Counted from the stretch's first letter, positions 1 through 12,306 are shown. The stretch: DNA of 64,000 bases from Gracilariopsis chorda (GCA_003194525.1 NBIV01000014.1:248001-312000), one strand, 5' to 3'. Notes: a model not told the origin generated them from the sequence alone. Program-made: numbers and translations.

Positions 1-342
1 ATATCCGGTGGACGCCCAGAATGTTGGTAGAGTTACGGTTTGGCGGGAAATGCTCATCGAGTGGGGCAGTGCGGACTGGTGACAGTTATAAACGTGTCCA
101 CTTTTCGTCTTTGGGTTTGATGTCACCTGCGCGCACGCCCAGCGCACATTCGCAACACCTGGGAGATATTTTGGAGATGGGCGTGTGGGCGCCCTCCCTT
201 GCAGCGATTCCCATCATTCTTGCCGTGAACCGACTCCACTGCGGTTGTTCATCTCGCGCACGCCGTCAATCCCCACGTCGGTGCGCGTTCATCTACCCCA
301 GACAGACTGCGCCCTTCTCCGCAATCATTCAGTCCGCCCAAA

Positions 343-1195
343 ATGAACCCTCCTTGTCCAACCGCCTCGCCTCCGGCCTTCGCGCTCTCAATGCATGTGG
401 GGCAAGACGCCCAAACCCTGCCTCTGCCGCTAACGACGCATCGACCCCTTACTCAGTCTTCGCTTCCTTCCGTGTCCCCGCTTCCCGCCCGTCTTCAATT
501 AGCGCGTATTCGATTCCATCTTCTCAACAGTCGTGCGCGTGAAAGCGCCGAGAACGAGCGCCGCGGCGAAGCTGATAAGCGCCCTGAAGGCGAGCCTCGT
601 CGCCGCAATTACAGCGCGGCAGAACGTCGCTCCCGCAGTGACCGGTTAAAAAAACTTGTGGAGCGACCCTGAATGGCGGGAGCGCGTTCTTGCGAAGAGG
701 CGGGATCCTGACGTGATCAAGAAGATCTCCGAGGCTTCGAAAAACAACTGGCAAGACGCGGAATTCAGAGAGCGGATGCGCGCCTCTAGAATCGGTAGAG
801 CGGCTCCTAACAAGGGACAGCCGGCCAGTAAAGTCACTCGCATGAGAATGAGTTTATCGAGAAAGGGCGTACCCACGTCCTCTGAGACAAGGAAGAAAAT
901 GTCCTTGGCGAAGCTTAATCGGCCGGACGATGATGACTGGCCACGTCTTATCTCGCAAAGCAAGAAAGGGAAGACAAAGGAGTACTTTGCGATGAAGCGA
1001 GAGTTTCGAGCTCTACACCACGACCTTATGCTCTGGAGTGATACGTATAGAGCTAAACATGGGAAGCTCCCTAGCGCCGCCACATATGAAAGATTTGTCG
1101 CGCCCATGATGATCTTTAGAATTAAGCGATATCTAATGCTTAAGGAAGCGATAGGTGAAGATGAGCCCCAAGCAAGAGACATTATTTCAGACTGA
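343..1195 (+). CDS. NUMOD3-type modular protein, frame broken by one base
   Basis: The second part (from about 656) carries repeated short modules of the NUMOD3 type, seen as W-x-DPEWRERV, KKISEASKNNWQDAEFRERM and SSETRKKMSLAKLNR. NUMOD3 modules are known from homing endonucleases as DNA-binding segments and also occur in algal and plant proteins without a nuclease; no GIY-YIG or HNH nuclease is visible here. The frame opens with a stop at 647 and has no ATG before the domain. The ORF 343-672, one frame over, ends in a basic Arg/Glu-rich segment (RRNYSAAERRSRSDRLKK) and runs straight into the module if one A of the seven-A run at 648-654 is ignored. I therefore treat the two as one gene of about 280 residues with a proline/serine-rich, possibly targeting, N terminus. 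The break may be a sequencing error or a true mutation. Function is unknown. Confidence 0.55.
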
Positions 1196-1699
1196 TTCAT
1201 TTGATACTCTACTAGATACGTCGTGTAAGAGTTGCTCGCAGTTGGTGGTTGTCTTGTACCACGTAGTATTCTACTATAGGGTTTCAACCTGCAGTTAAGG
1301 TGTGAAGAATACGGAGCGGAAAGCTACTAGAAAAATGATGGCAGAAAGGTGCCGTTGCCCTCGCACTTCGAACATATCCTCTGGCAGTAAGCAGTCCTTT
1401 CCCCATCCGTGACCACCTCTGTCCATAAAGTCAGAGACTTCCGCAGTAAGCGCACTGGAGTGCAAAAGGGACCGCTCGCCACTGTCAGTTATAATAGCGT
1501 TCCGCTTGTCGTGGCAATGTAGAATTGCGGATCGGTAAATGGGCATTAATACGTTGTATGATAAATGGTACTCTCTGAGCACGCTCTGTAGATACGATGA
1601 CTGTTCGCAAGCTCTCGGTGAATCCGTCTTCTCAAAAGCCGTTCTCACAGTAGAATGCCGTGACGGAAAGAGGTAAGCAATTTGGATTACAAAACTATG
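1196..1699. other. Intergenic, nothing certain
   Basis: A 117-codon minus-strand ORF (1295-1648) lies here. It shows no motif I recognise. It may be chance, or 3' flanking sequence shared by the two convergent neighbouring genes. Confidence 0.4.
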
Positions 1700-2170
1700 T
1701 TACACCTTTTCAAACTTAGAGGTCAGCTCAGTCACATTTGCTTCTTCACCTAGCTTCTCATCGAAACCATAGAACTCCCCATCTTCAATTATGCCGTCCT
1801 CCAGTGGACCGTTGAGCGACGTGATTTCCATGGGAACATCATCGGCAACGATCCACTCCAGCGGTTGCAGTCCGCGACACTCAAGCGAAAGAATCTCTGC
1901 CCAATCCGGTGAAGCCTCCTCCGTGTACGCGCCCTGCTGAAGTAACTTTACGTCGTTTACGCGTCCGCAAAGCTTGCAGGTTAATTTTAGACTCACAACG
2001 CCTTTGCGTATGCCCTCCACCTCGTCTGAAGTTGATACCACTACAGGCTTTGAGGTCTTCTCACCGCAGGATGTGCACTGTAGGACTAGATGCCACGGGT
2101 ATTCATCGGGGGGCTTGATCGAAGTCACGTTTGTGAGCTGAGCTGATACCTGAAGACTGAACTTTGGCAT
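1700..2170 (-). CDS. CXXC-motif zinc-binding protein, CZIB/DUF866 (UPF0587) family
   Basis: The 156-residue product matches the length and layout of the small eukaryotic CZIB family (human C1orf123). It opens with MPKFSLQVSAQLTNVTSI. A first pair of cysteines follows in CTSCGEKT at about residues 36-39 and a second in CKLCGR at about 68-71. The family signature ECRGLQPLEW comes next, and the acidic C terminus (EDGEFYGFDEK...VTELTSKFEKV) is also typical. The four cysteines are the expected zinc ligands. The family's cellular role is poorly defined. I chose the second Met (2170) because alignment with the family starts there; an upstream Met at 2230 would add 20 residues not seen in relatives. 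The gene points away from the CCA-adding enzyme, with under 500 bp between the starts. Confidence 0.85.
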   Translation of the reverse strand: MPKFSLQVSAQLTNVTSIKPPDEYPWHLVLQCTSCGEKTSKPVVVSTSDEVEGIRKGVVSLKLTCKLCGRVNDVKLLQQGAYTEEASPDWAEILSLECRGLQPLEWIVADDVPMEITSLNGPLEDGIIEDGEFYGFDEKLGEEANVTELTSKFEKV

Positions 2171-2637
2171 CGTTAACTCGATTAGCTGATTCGAACGGCA
2201 CAGGACAAGACAAGAAAGATTATTCACCACCTTGATGTATGCGTATCAAAGACAATCAATGGTTTTCAAGGCCCTTTGATATCCAACTATTGATCCAGAT
2301 GAGAGCAATTGTCCTGAGGAGCAAGAAGATCGCCCGATGCCCTACACACGTTACCAAGTCTGGGTATCTGCTTGATCATCAGCGAGCGACATGAACACAT
2401 GTCCTCGTGCGACATTTAACAGAAAATTAAAGGAATAAATCCAAAAACGAAGGCATGTCGTACGAAAGTGACAAAGACAGCTTCGGAAAGTTCCGGAGGG
2501 CACCAACCATCGTCATCATGATGGCGGTGTTGACTCCATCTCGCTTTATTCCTTTACCTCGCTAAAGCAATCTGAGACCTTCCGATGCTTCAATACCACC
2601 GGCCGTTTTTCTCATGTATACTGACAGACTATAAGAC
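2171..2637. promoter_or_regulatory. Shared upstream region of CZIB and CCA-adding enzyme genes
   Basis: About 470 bp separate two divergent starts, so both promoters must lie here or within the genes. I see no obvious TATA box or repeated motif; the assignment rests only on gene orientation. Confidence 0.4.
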
Positions 2638-4069
2638 ATGACGTCAAGAATCCCTCTAACAACATGGGAAAAGAAAGTATTTGCATTTCTCTGTTCCGCA
2701 GCGAAGCATACTACAACGTCAACTCCTGCCGTTGAACTCCGAGTCGTTGGCGGATGGGTCCGTGACAAGTTGCTAGGCAGGAACACAAATGACATAGACA
2801 TTGTAGTTCTTCACGCATCCGGGCCCCAATATGCCCTGCGACTTCGTGATTACGCAAAGGCGCAAAGAACACATGGTTTATCAGAACATGCTGATGTGCC
2901 ACATGTATCTAGTGTCATTCAGTTCACCCCAAGCAAAACAGCTTCGAAATTTGTAGACACTGCGAAAGTGCAAATCGATGGCAACAGTGTGGACTTTGTT
3001 GAAGTGCGATCCGTGGATCCGCTGGATTCTCGTGGTTTGAAGAACTATGAAACTTCTCTGGAGTACGATGCTTTTTCTCGTGACTTTACAATCAACTCCT
3101 TGTACTACAACCTACATACCTCAAGGCTGGAAGATTTCACTAATCGAGGGCTCGAAGATTTGTCCAAGATGATCATCGGAACGCCCATAAACCCTGACGC
3201 TACCCTGCGTGATGATCCGCTCAGAGCAGTTCGAGCCGTAAGGTTTGCGTGTGAACTGGGATTCGATCTCTGTCAATCCTTAGATAAGGGACTACGGGAT
3301 GAAAAAATCCACAGGTTGCTTGGTTCTGAAGTGAGTAGGGAGCGAATTGGGGTCGAAGTTGTTCGCTGCATAAACTCTGATCCCATGAAAGGACTGAGGC
3401 TCATACAAGAACTTGGAATGGCAAAAGCGATATTTGGATATGACGAAGGATTTGATAACGGAGTTAACCGTTCTGAATTCGCTCTAGACATCAAGTCTTC
3501 CGTGAGCTCTGGTGATAGTGTTTTTCCATCGAGCGATCAGGTTCTTGTCTTTTCTTCCTTGATTTGGGATACTCAGCTCGTCAAATTAGTTCTTCACGAA
3601 GCACTACGCTTAAGCAAAAAAGTTGCAAAACGAGGTCGAAACATCTATTAACCTCGGAAAGCAACTAGCAAATCTCGCACTGGAGTGGCGACTGAAGAGA
3701 GAGTCAAATGAATCAGATGAGGAGAATCTGTGGGTTAAAATGGCCACTACGGTCCATCGAGGAGGTGAGTCGTTGTGGAGAAGCATCTCGATCTGCGCGG
3801 CACTTGAAGCGGGCGATAGCAAGTTAATTGAAGAACTGGTTGATCAGCGAATATGCCAAAGCCTTTGCAAAATAACTCCTTGTCTCGACGGATGGACGTT
3901 GCAGAGAGAGCTAAACATTGAACCCGGAATTAAGGTTGGAGACGCGTTCCGAGAATTGATGAAGCTTCAGTTCCTGAACTACAGAAAGAGTGGGGATATC
4001 ACGACTAGTAAGGAAGAAGAAGTGAGATTTACAGAACAACTCAAAGAGAAGTATATTTCAAGGTCGTAG
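2638..4069 (+). CDS. CCA-adding tRNA nucleotidyltransferase, frame broken near the middle
   Basis: This enzyme adds or repairs the 3' CCA end of tRNAs. The class II polymerase head is intact. It has the flexible-loop/active-site motif VVGGWVRD (about residues 36-43), the metal-binding DID at 52-54, the RDFTINSL motif, DPLRAVRAVRFA, and the ERIGVEV helix. The first frame stops at 3651. The C-terminal body and tail domain continue in the next frame (ORF to 4069, with SINLGKQLANLALEWRLKRES and RELNIEPGIKVGDAFRELMKLQF). The two frames join cleanly if one A of the six-A run at 3616-3621 is dropped, giving LSKKLQNEVETS across the joint. The gene would then encode about 476 residues, a normal size for eukaryotic CCA1. 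Either the assembly holds a homopolymer error, or the gene needs slippage or frameshifting, or it is a young pseudogene. No strong organelle leader is visible. Confidence 0.88.
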
Positions 4070-5290
4070 AGCCGGCGGAGTTCCACACGATAATGTTCTC
4101 AGACTGGAGGCTTGCGACTAATCGATCATTGCTATGAGTGAGACCACTGGACTAAACGGAAAGTTCCCCGACCATGACGCTGGAAGATGTGCGCACACAA
4201 GCATATGTAGCGAGCTTGCACATCATGCTTCAGGGTTTGTTGTTGTTGTTTTTGGGCATTTCCTGTGAGCGCTACGAACTTGATTCAGGCGTCGAGGTTG
4301 GTTGCCAAAGGCGGCCACTCTGATCCAAAGGCTAAGTTCACGGAAGTAGACTACAACGCTGATCCATTTGACTTTCCACTATCGGAAGATCGCCACACTG
4401 ACGAGGGCGGAACGCACCTGTCCAAGAGCCCGCAGGCAGTTCCCGCGTCATCCGTCATCGCATTACTAACCAAAACGCAGTGTTATATGGATTGGACTGC
4501 TCAGTATCATTTACGTTCCCAATGGAGAGGGGCTCTACCTTCGGAATGTAAAGGCGCTCTTCGCTCTACTCGATTTAGACTCACTTGTCGCGATCAGCGA
4601 CAAGTGGAACGGTATACGCAGTGCATAATGTGCTCATATTGATGCATACGGATACAAGAGAACAATACTGAGAGTTAGGAGGATCCAAAGAAGAGAGCTC
4701 GTCGTATTGTTGTAAACGTTCATGAAGCGCAGTATCATTTGGCCAGAACTGGGCTTGGAAGGCTTCTCCAGCATCATGTGCTGTTTAGATCTCACCCTGT
4801 ACGTACCATTGGTACCTATTCTGGAACTTGTTCCTTCATCTATTCATCAGAACATGTGCGAAGGTATTATGTGCATGGCTCAAAGAAGCCAGTTTCGCTA
4901 CGGAGCGCCCAACCGATATCCTCCAAACAAACTTAGTACATCTCAGGATACGACATAACAGGGATGCAAATCAAGCTTTAATCTGTGAACTGTGCAAGTG
5001 CATAAAGTGCAACAAAAACTTGTGCAAACAAGTATGTGTTATATGTACATTTGTACCGCTTGGTACGAAGCAAGGCGCCTGATGGGAGCTTTGCGGCCTG
5101 GAATAGAAGCATATTTACAACCCAGGCCGGCGTGCCGCGATTCTGCAAAAAAAAGCCACTGTGGAAACTTCGTTCCGACAAGTTCTCAAATCGGATTTCA
5201 ACCATGAAGAGAGGATTGCTGCAAGACATTGGCCCCCTTGCAGTGCAATATGTTTTGTGTACAAGGATACAGCGCTACAAGCTTCTCGAC
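4070..5290. other. Intergenic, no supported gene
   Basis: Short overlapping ORFs occur on both strands, for example 4265-4642 and 4722-5413, none longer than 125 codons. None has a recognisable domain, and none stands out from chance. Confidence 0.5.
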
Positions 5291-6556
5291 TTACATGTCA
5301 GGAAGCATGTTGCTGTTCTCACCATATTCACTTTGTACGGTAACGGGCTCGTCACCCATGTTGTCAGTGTGAACGATTTCGGCTGTCTTGTCGACCAGGT
5401 TGACGGCGTCTAAGGATACCGCGTCTTCCTGTGCCACACGAGCCAGTCTAAGAGTGGAATCATCATGTACGATATCGTTCTGTTGACTTTCATCTAAGAG
5501 ATTATCTCGGATCGCATGTGGTTGTTGTTGCTTCTCTGCAGAGTTGATGCTGGTATCATTGGTATGTGCAGACGCAGCAGAATGAAGGATTTGGATGTGT
5601 TCTTCAAGTTGTTCCTCACGCTCTTCAGGAATACGCAGAGCACTAGAGTCTTCAGTGCGCTCGCTGCCATTATCCACGAGCTCACCTAGACTGATGAGAT
5701 GAGTACGTTGGACATTCGCTGGTAGTTGTGTCAAAGGCGGAGTGACACTGCGGCGTACTTGTTGCGTACTTGCTTCCCTGGCAGAAGTAATACTTAGATG
5801 GTCACTAGGCAGGTGCAGTTGTGGGTGGGTGTCGGGTGAATGGGATTGCGTGTCTTGTTCTGGCTCAGTTTTTTCCAAAGCTCTCTGTGCAGAACGGATG
5901 TGGCTTTGATGACTGTCGCTGGCGTATGGCCATGTAGCGCTTTCTTGAGGCAAATGGACTGATCGTTGAAGTTGCGGCGGATTGGCAAGCCTGCGCTGTT
6001 TCAAGGAAGTGGCGGATGAGGATACAGGGCTGTGTATGGGACTGAGTGCGTCGACAGGGGCCGCTGAAGACACAGTATCGCGACGGGAATACGGATGAAG
6101 ATGTTCCAACATAGACAGCAGAATACCTTTGCGGCGGCGTGGCACGCCGTTTTCGTAGCGGTCGGGATGTGAGGATTTAATGTGATGGGGTGAATGTGCA
6201 GCGTATGAAGAGGAGCGACGAAGTTGTTGAGAGCGCAATACACGTTTTCGCTTCGCGAAACGATCATAATGGCGTGCATGATGAACAACGGTGGAAGCAT
6301 CAACCGGCGACGGAGGCGGTGGATCCAAAGCATGCAAACTACCCGGAAGAACCAGTTTATGAAGTCCCGTTCGCAAAGACGAAAGGGGTCCCTCAGACGG
6401 GTCCATGCCGACGTACCTGTGCACATGATACGCACAGACTAGCAGAAAGAAGAGCAAAGCGGACATGGAGAGACATGGGCTTTGGGGCGATAGGATACAG
6501 GCGCGAAGCGAAGCGCGACGGGGAACGGGGTTGTGATTATGCATTCCGGATGCCAT
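5291..6556 (-). CDS. Unknown protein with N-terminal membrane anchor and long disordered tail
   Basis: No known domain is visible. The 421-residue frame begins with about 30 polar residues. A single hydrophobic stretch follows (MSALLFFLLVCAYHVHRYVG, about residues 31-50), then a long Ser/His/Gln/Arg-rich region with no other hydrophobic segment. The C-terminal quarter is acidic (EEREEQLEEHIQ, ESQQNDIVHDDS). That layout suggests a signal anchor with a disordered exposed tail, but it could also be a cleaved signal peptide. Met31 (6466) is an equally good start. A run of 13 G at 6578-6590 (C on the coding strand) lies just upstream, as seen at other genes here. The length in a stop-rich setting supports real coding. 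Shadow ORFs on the other frames are shorter. Confidence 0.5.
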   Translation of the reverse strand: MASGMHNHNPVPRRASLRACILSPQSPCLSMSALLFFLLVCAYHVHRYVGMDPSEGPLSSLRTGLHKLVLPGSLHALDPPPPSPVDASTVVHHARHYDRFAKRKRVLRSQQLRRSSSYAAHSPHHIKSSHPDRYENGVPRRRKGILLSMLEHLHPYSRRDTVSSAAPVDALSPIHSPVSSSATSLKQRRLANPPQLQRSVHLPQESATWPYASDSHQSHIRSAQRALEKTEPEQDTQSHSPDTHPQLHLPSDHLSITSAREASTQQVRRSVTPPLTQLPANVQRTHLISLGELVDNGSERTEDSSALRIPEEREEQLEEHIQILHSAASAHTNDTSINSAEKQQQPHAIRDNLLDESQQNDIVHDDSTLRLARVAQEDAVSLDAVNLVDKTAEIVHTDNMGDEPVTVQSEYGENSNMLPDM

Positions 6557-8337
6557 TCGCGCAGTGGCGGGATGGTCGGGGGGGGGGGGGTGGAAGGGGA
6601 GATTGGAGACGGTCGGCGGAGAGTGCGGTGGGGGGGTTGTTGGCGTTTTGTATGGCGCCTCTCGTTTTTTGGGGGGGGGGAACTACGGTAAGCACATCGG
6701 CGCAGCGTGGGAGCGTTGGACGCTGCGCGTGTGATTTGCATCACGTGCGCGTGACTGTGGTGCTCGCATGTGTGACGCGGCGGGCACGTGCCGCGCGCGT
6801 GGTTTCGTCAGTGCGCGCTGACATTCGCGGCGCTGACTGGCGGGTGGCGGTGAGTTGTACAGTTGGAGAGAGGCAGGCACTTGGCGTTTCGTTCCGTTAT
6901 TGCTCCATCGCGCCATTGATGTTGCGCTTCCCGACGTTTGCACAACCAAAACGAAATGAATGACTTGTTCCAGATCAGCTGCCCAGCCCCAAAGCTCCTG
7001 GAGCACACTTTTTCGGCTATGGCTTTAGCCCCCGTGTTCTTCGCGAAGGCTACCGTATCTCAGAAGATCATCACCTCGCAATACGTATCCACTCGCCATG
7101 CACGAATCGGCCCACTGTTAGTCAAGAGCGTTGGCACGCAGTACATGTGCGATTTGAGCCCTCCCCTCGGTGTGCGCCGCAACAAGCTCAACCAAATACT
7201 CTGCACGCTAACGGCATCATCCCAGCACAAGCGACCGGTCGGAGGCACACAAACTTGAGCATCCCACGTTGCGCCATCGCGCGCGTGTCCAACCAACTGT
7301 CTGTTCTTCCCGCAGATGCTGAGCGATCGATAACACAACGGTCGCCAGTACAAGAATAGAATTTCTGTCACCATCCACTTTGCTCAAACTGTCGCATCGC
7401 AAAGGTATCCAATTTGTACAGTGAGCGCACAGCACAGCCGTGATCCACACAGCCCACTTTGTGCTCGACGATACCTTGGGTGCTTTGCGGTTTGATCGTG
7501 ATGCATCACATGCCACACAAGTATTTCGTTTCTGTACAGTCTGTCGCGCTGGTTCGAACCGATCCGAGACTATTATTACAAGTGGGGGCGCACACGCTCT
7601 TGGCGCGTTGACGACATGATTTGATCGAGTACCTGGTGTTGAGCTTTCGACTTGGGAGCACATGCCAATGTCGGACGCTGTTCACGGTTTGTTTGTGCAT
7701 CTCAAATGAGCCAATTGGAATGCCACCAACTCCACATCATGCTTGTAACACACGCTGATATGCGTATGATTGCACACGCTCGCATTGCACTGGCCACAGA
7801 GTGCGCTGAGCGCAAAGAGTGTTGACAAGTGGAACACATGTGAGAATTAGATGCGGCGTGGCGTGAAAAGTGGCAAAGTGTCGCACAAAGTGTGCGTCCT
7901 TTGTATCGATTTAACGTGAACACGCTCCCGGGTCGAGAGTCTCGACTCGAGACTGTCTCGACGACCATTGGAAGCGCGCAGAAGCAGCCAAAGTGCACGC
8001 ATCACACCATCACACCATCACACCATCCCATCAGCCATTCCGATCGTCTCGACACAGCGAACCGAAAAGCACCCTCGTTGCGGTTTTTGTTCCGCCCTTA
8101 ATAGATTCAGCGCGCCCTGCTGCTGACAACAGATCACTCCCATCTTTCCTCCAAATGTGTCAAACGTGGCTGAATTTACGCGCTGCGTTTCGTATGCCTA
8201 TTGTAAGAGAGTTAAACATACAGCCTGACGCTTCAAGTCTAACAATTCTATGTGACGTTCTGTGCGTTGGTGAGAAACAGTGAACGTTGGGCAGTTAACG
8301 CCATCATACTGTAGTGTACTGCACCGACGGTTAGTGA

Positions 8338-8361
8338 TAAGGGTTATAGGGATAACCCTTA
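8338..8361. repeat. Short perfect inverted repeat around AGGGTTAT
   Basis: TAAGGGTTAT and its exact complement ATAACCCTTA are separated by four bases. The core resembles the TAAAGGGTTAG motif found elsewhere in this window. It is not next to a recognised gene. Confidence 0.6.
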
Positions 8362-9582
8362 CTGCCTATTAGAGCATCCTTAAAAACTGTCGTCTGGAGT
8401 CCACCATTACGATGATGATCAGTAGCGAACGCGTTCCCGAACAATATCTGTTCATGGTGCCCTTCGCTGAGCAAAGTCTTGAACACATTCATCATTTACC
8501 AGCGGCAGATATCCCACATAAACTTGCAGGTGTGGCTCCCAACTTATTGCTCTGCGCCTTGGCATGACTGCGAAACCACTACCTCGCGCCGCAGCGGAGA
8601 AAACCCGCAGGCAGTGATGACAAAAACGTTACGCACGAGCATCAAAATCCACCGTTCGACTGATTGCTCCACTTTCCTACACGCAATGCCTCACTTCGGA
8701 CCAAACACAAAATCCACTAGTCGCACCCCGTCACGCGACGAACATCAACCTTGCACATCTGCTCTAGGCTTGTACACCACGCTCCAAGCAGACGGCCCTT
8801 CCCGTGCCCGCGAATCTCGCCCATTCCCTGATTCTGTGCTTCTTCCACCCGACTGGTGGAACGAAACACACACAATCGCCCAAGAACACTGTCGTTCCCA
8901 ACTCATGGCGAAACGCATTCCGAGATATTCTCTGCAAGCGTGTTGGCGATAAGCGCTGTCGTTATGCTTTTGGCACACACAACAAATCCTCCGAAGCCAT
9001 CGTTTCTACTTAACCCCACTTTGATAAGGTATTCCCGCCGCCCTGGAGTAAACTCTAGGCCGCAAGTTTAAACTGAAGGTCAAAATTCAAAACGCCTTGT
9101 CACACTACTATTTATATATCTTCTCCCTCTTCCATTGGACAGTCTCCAACCAGTTTCACACCCGCCTCGAACCCGCTCCGTCGTCTTGCGGTTTGGTGCT
9201 TCAGCGTGACAGTTCATCGTTTATTGACTTACTACAACTAAGCACCCTTGCACTGTACAATATGGTATGAAGAATAACTCATTTCGAAAGTGTGCTTGAA
9301 AATAAATCAAGTCGCTGTCGGTCCAAGTGTTTTCATGTCCCGATTCAATGAATTACTTCCTCGCAGGGGTGGAATGAGCAGTCATCTCGACACATATGCC
9401 ATCCCCTTTGAACCCCTCTTTCGCTAAGTTCACCAAAATAAACGCTCAAACATGTTTTTGTCGACTGCACCCCACAAGAGTTCTGTCTTTTATCTGCGAG
9501 TACGAGATACTCATCAAACGGCTCACCACATGACATGTTACGAGCCCTCTGACGACAATCGAGTGTGCGCAATCTCAGATGA

Positions 9583-9593
9583 TAAAGGGTTAG
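9583..9593 (+). repeat. TAAAGGGTTAG motif, copy 1
   Basis: An exact 11-mer, part of the 14-mer TGATAAAGGGTTAG. It recurs on the opposite strand at 47653-47663 with the same three flanking bases, and at 30229-30239. It resembles a plant-type telo-box in sequence only; no function is shown. Confidence 0.4.
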
Positions 9594-12050
9594 CAACAAG
9601 TCTCTTCGCACATTTTCTGTACCTGTACGCTTGTAAAGATATTTGTTTGGGCCAGCAGACGCCGACTTGGCGCGCGAAATTACAATGGAGGCGCTTGCGC
9701 TGTACTCCGGCCAGACCCATCGTCAGGTGATGTGACAGTGTTCACCGGCATGTACTTACATTTTCGTAGGCTCACAGTGTGGAGCCCTTACGGTGTAGGG
9801 ATGTCCTTACACTTAGAAGGTTTTGAAGGTTAAATTCTCGCGGACAAAGAGAATTGACACAAAAAACTTCAACACAGACTTGAGAGGGATCCTGTAGATC
9901 ATCTTTAACGAATCTCGTCCTCATCTCTCACCCCGATTGTCTCGCGTGTACAATTATGTTAAAAGGCTCCTGCTGTAACCTGGAACGCACCGAGGAGAGG
10001 CACGCTCGGTCGTAGTACCACTGCGATCTTCCTTCTCGGCAAAAGTATTTGCAAAGAAACGGTGCAAAACCCGAGTTCCCTTCTTACGAAAAGAATGCTT
10101 CTTCGGAAAGGAGACCCTGCGCCCAGAACATATACTACGCTACTCTGAGTTTCCCAGATATCTCATTTTCTTTATGCCAAGTTGAACAAGAAATTCTGAA
10201 CAAGTCTCAGGGCAAATTCTGAAGATGATATGTGCTGCCAACGAATTAAAATCGTTTAGGCAACATGCTTGCTACAACCGTGATGAATATGTATTGATCT
10301 TCAGTAACAGATGTCTTTTTTGTCACATGATATTTAACATCGTAGCAAATAGTATGTTGTGGAATCGCATGTATATAGTATTGATATATTTCGTATTGCT
10401 CCTTTTCGCTCTTCGGAACAGAGTTACTACCACAACATTTAGGAACACATGATGACACTCTAGCATGCACAGAACAAGAGAAGCCCTGTTCATCGCTGAG
10501 AATGCACAGCGCACCTCCGTGCCCTTAGCTGCATTGTATGTAAAGCTGAGGTTGCAAGACCTTGAATATCTGCCAAGCAAAATTTGTTCAAAGATTGACA
10601 GATTTCGATTTTCGTAAGAGCCGTTCATGACGCTAACGAAACCACGTAAAGTGAGAAGAATGGTTTGATACTCGTTATAATTTCGAAAACATATCTTACT
10701 CCCTTGGAAAATCATTCAAAGTGCATATTCTTCAGAGACTCAACACCTGGCTCAAAAAGATGCCCCACGACATCTTTGAACAACGCTTCGAATAGGATCT
10801 CTCATTCTCTTCCTTCATTTCGAAGCGCTTCATGTGGAAACGACATAGCCCAAAAGCGCGAGTGCTCACCCGAATGAAAAAAAAAAACAGCTTAGAGTGT
10901 TCAGAGAATCATGACAGAATCCACTCAGCTTTGCCGATTTCTTTGTGTAGTATGTAGCGACCGCGTTGGGCTCTATGGTCCCATCATGTTTATTAATAAT
11001 CCAGATATGTAAATGCAATCTATCTGGACAAAGTGGATAGAGTGCTAGAGGATTTATCATACTTACCGTAGTAAGTACAGATTTCTTGCTGTTTCTAAGC
11101 AGAACCGGCTGAAATGGTAAAACATTGCCAATTTTGGGCTGCTATCATCAGTGCCCGTCGTTGAGAATGGTCGCAACCTGAGAAACTGCATTTCCCGTCT
11201 AGACCTAAGAATGATGATTACTGTCACCAGTGGTATAGAGATCAAATGCGTGGACGTTACAATCGGTACGTTATCGAAGCTCCCATGGATGACGAAACGG
11301 ACGTAGAATCGAACCTGTGGTTTTGGCTAGAATGAGAAACGAATGGCACCTCGGTCACAACACCGCTTTCAAATAATTTAAAGGAGTCCTGTGTTGATAC
11401 AAGGCACAAGAGAACAACATGGCTTAGAGAGCCGGTCCTGTTCGCGCACTCCATGATCCGGTTCTTCGTTTTGTTTCTCTGCCATTGCAAAGCTCCAATC
11501 CGACTCGGCAAGAATGAAAGACGACAGGGTCAATTCAAGGCTGTCTCCAGCAGCAAGCAGTCAACGAGTTTTTGAGACCAAGGCGATTGGCGGCAAACAG
11601 AGGAAACTGACGCTTACGGAAGCGCACAGTTTTGTAAGGGAGGAGTCACGGCTTGGCTTAGAGAGAGCGAAAGTGGTATCCACTCTCGAGAATCTTCGGA
11701 AAACGTTCAAACATGCTGACCCGGCTCTTCCCAACACAACGCAAATGCTGTGTACTACAGTACAGTACTCGAAAGTTACATCTTTATCAAAATCTGGACA
11801 AAAAAAAATTTTCCAACGTTGATTGACATGGCAATGACTTCACGTGGAAAATACTACGCAGCTCCGAATCGTACAGTGATACAAAATACGATGCATTTTC
11901 GCAACCGTCATACCGTACCCATCGCACCCCCTCTCTCAACAAACCAGAACGCCTCGTTCCGTTCTTCCTCTCCGCTCAGTTCGTTTTCCTTCGACTCCGA
12001 AAGAACCGACCTCCATCACTCTGCCTCAACTCCTTCAATCCAAATCCAAA

Positions 12051-12299
12051 ATGAGTGGAACCGGACCATCAGCAGCAGGATTGCGAAAGCGTATGGCTAC
12101 GGCAGGGCCGGCACGAGGCCGCGCCCAATCCCCAGCGCCTGCGCGACAGGGAGGATCGTCCGGCGCCTTTTCCGTTCGCCTGTACAACGACACCGCCCCG
12201 GGATTCAAAGTCGGACCTTTCTTCGTCGTCATGAGCTCCATCATCTATCTCGTCGTCGTCGTAGCGCTACACATCATAAGTCGTTTCGGATCCAAGTGA
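12051..12299 (+). CDS. Sec61-beta, small subunit of the ER protein translocon
   Basis: Sec61-beta is a tail-anchored subunit of the ER channel that accepts nascent secretory and membrane proteins. The 82-residue product has the typical shape. It has a Gly/Ala/Arg/Ser-rich cytosolic N terminus, then the family signature YNDTAPGFKVGP at about residues 44-55, then one transmembrane helix (FFVVMSSIIYLVVVVALHII) and a very short basic tail. The sequence before the ATG is CA-rich, as in other genes here. The stop lies only 14 bases from the stop of the minus-strand PLP-homeostasis gene, so the two transcripts must overlap at their 3' ends. No intron is needed. Confidence 0.93.
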   Translation: MSGTGPSAAGLRKRMATAGPARGRAQSPAPARQGGSSGAFSVRLYNDTAPGFKVGPFFVVMSSIIYLVVVVALHIISRFGSK

Positions 12300-12306
12300 C
12301 TTCGCT

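Larger units (their letters stand above)
6557..12050. other. Long gene-poor stretch (5.5 kb)
   Basis: Two G runs (6578-6590 and 6671-6680) belong to the upstream area of the preceding minus-strand gene. The octamer CACACCAT is repeated three times at 8003-8026. A short perfect hairpin lies at 8338-8361. ORFs are all short and overlapping; the only one that reads somewhat like protein is 11514-11822 (+, 102 codons, Lys/Arg/Glu-rich), for which I have no support. No RNA gene was recognised by eye. Confidence 0.5.

Noticed and set aside
21..542. Plus-strand 173-codon ORF at the window start
   Set aside because: Composition is Ser/Arg/Pro without domain, overlapping the better-supported NUMOD3 frame.
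646..1287. Minus-strand 213-codon ORF
   Set aside because: Antisense of the NUMOD3-like modules; no domain of its own.
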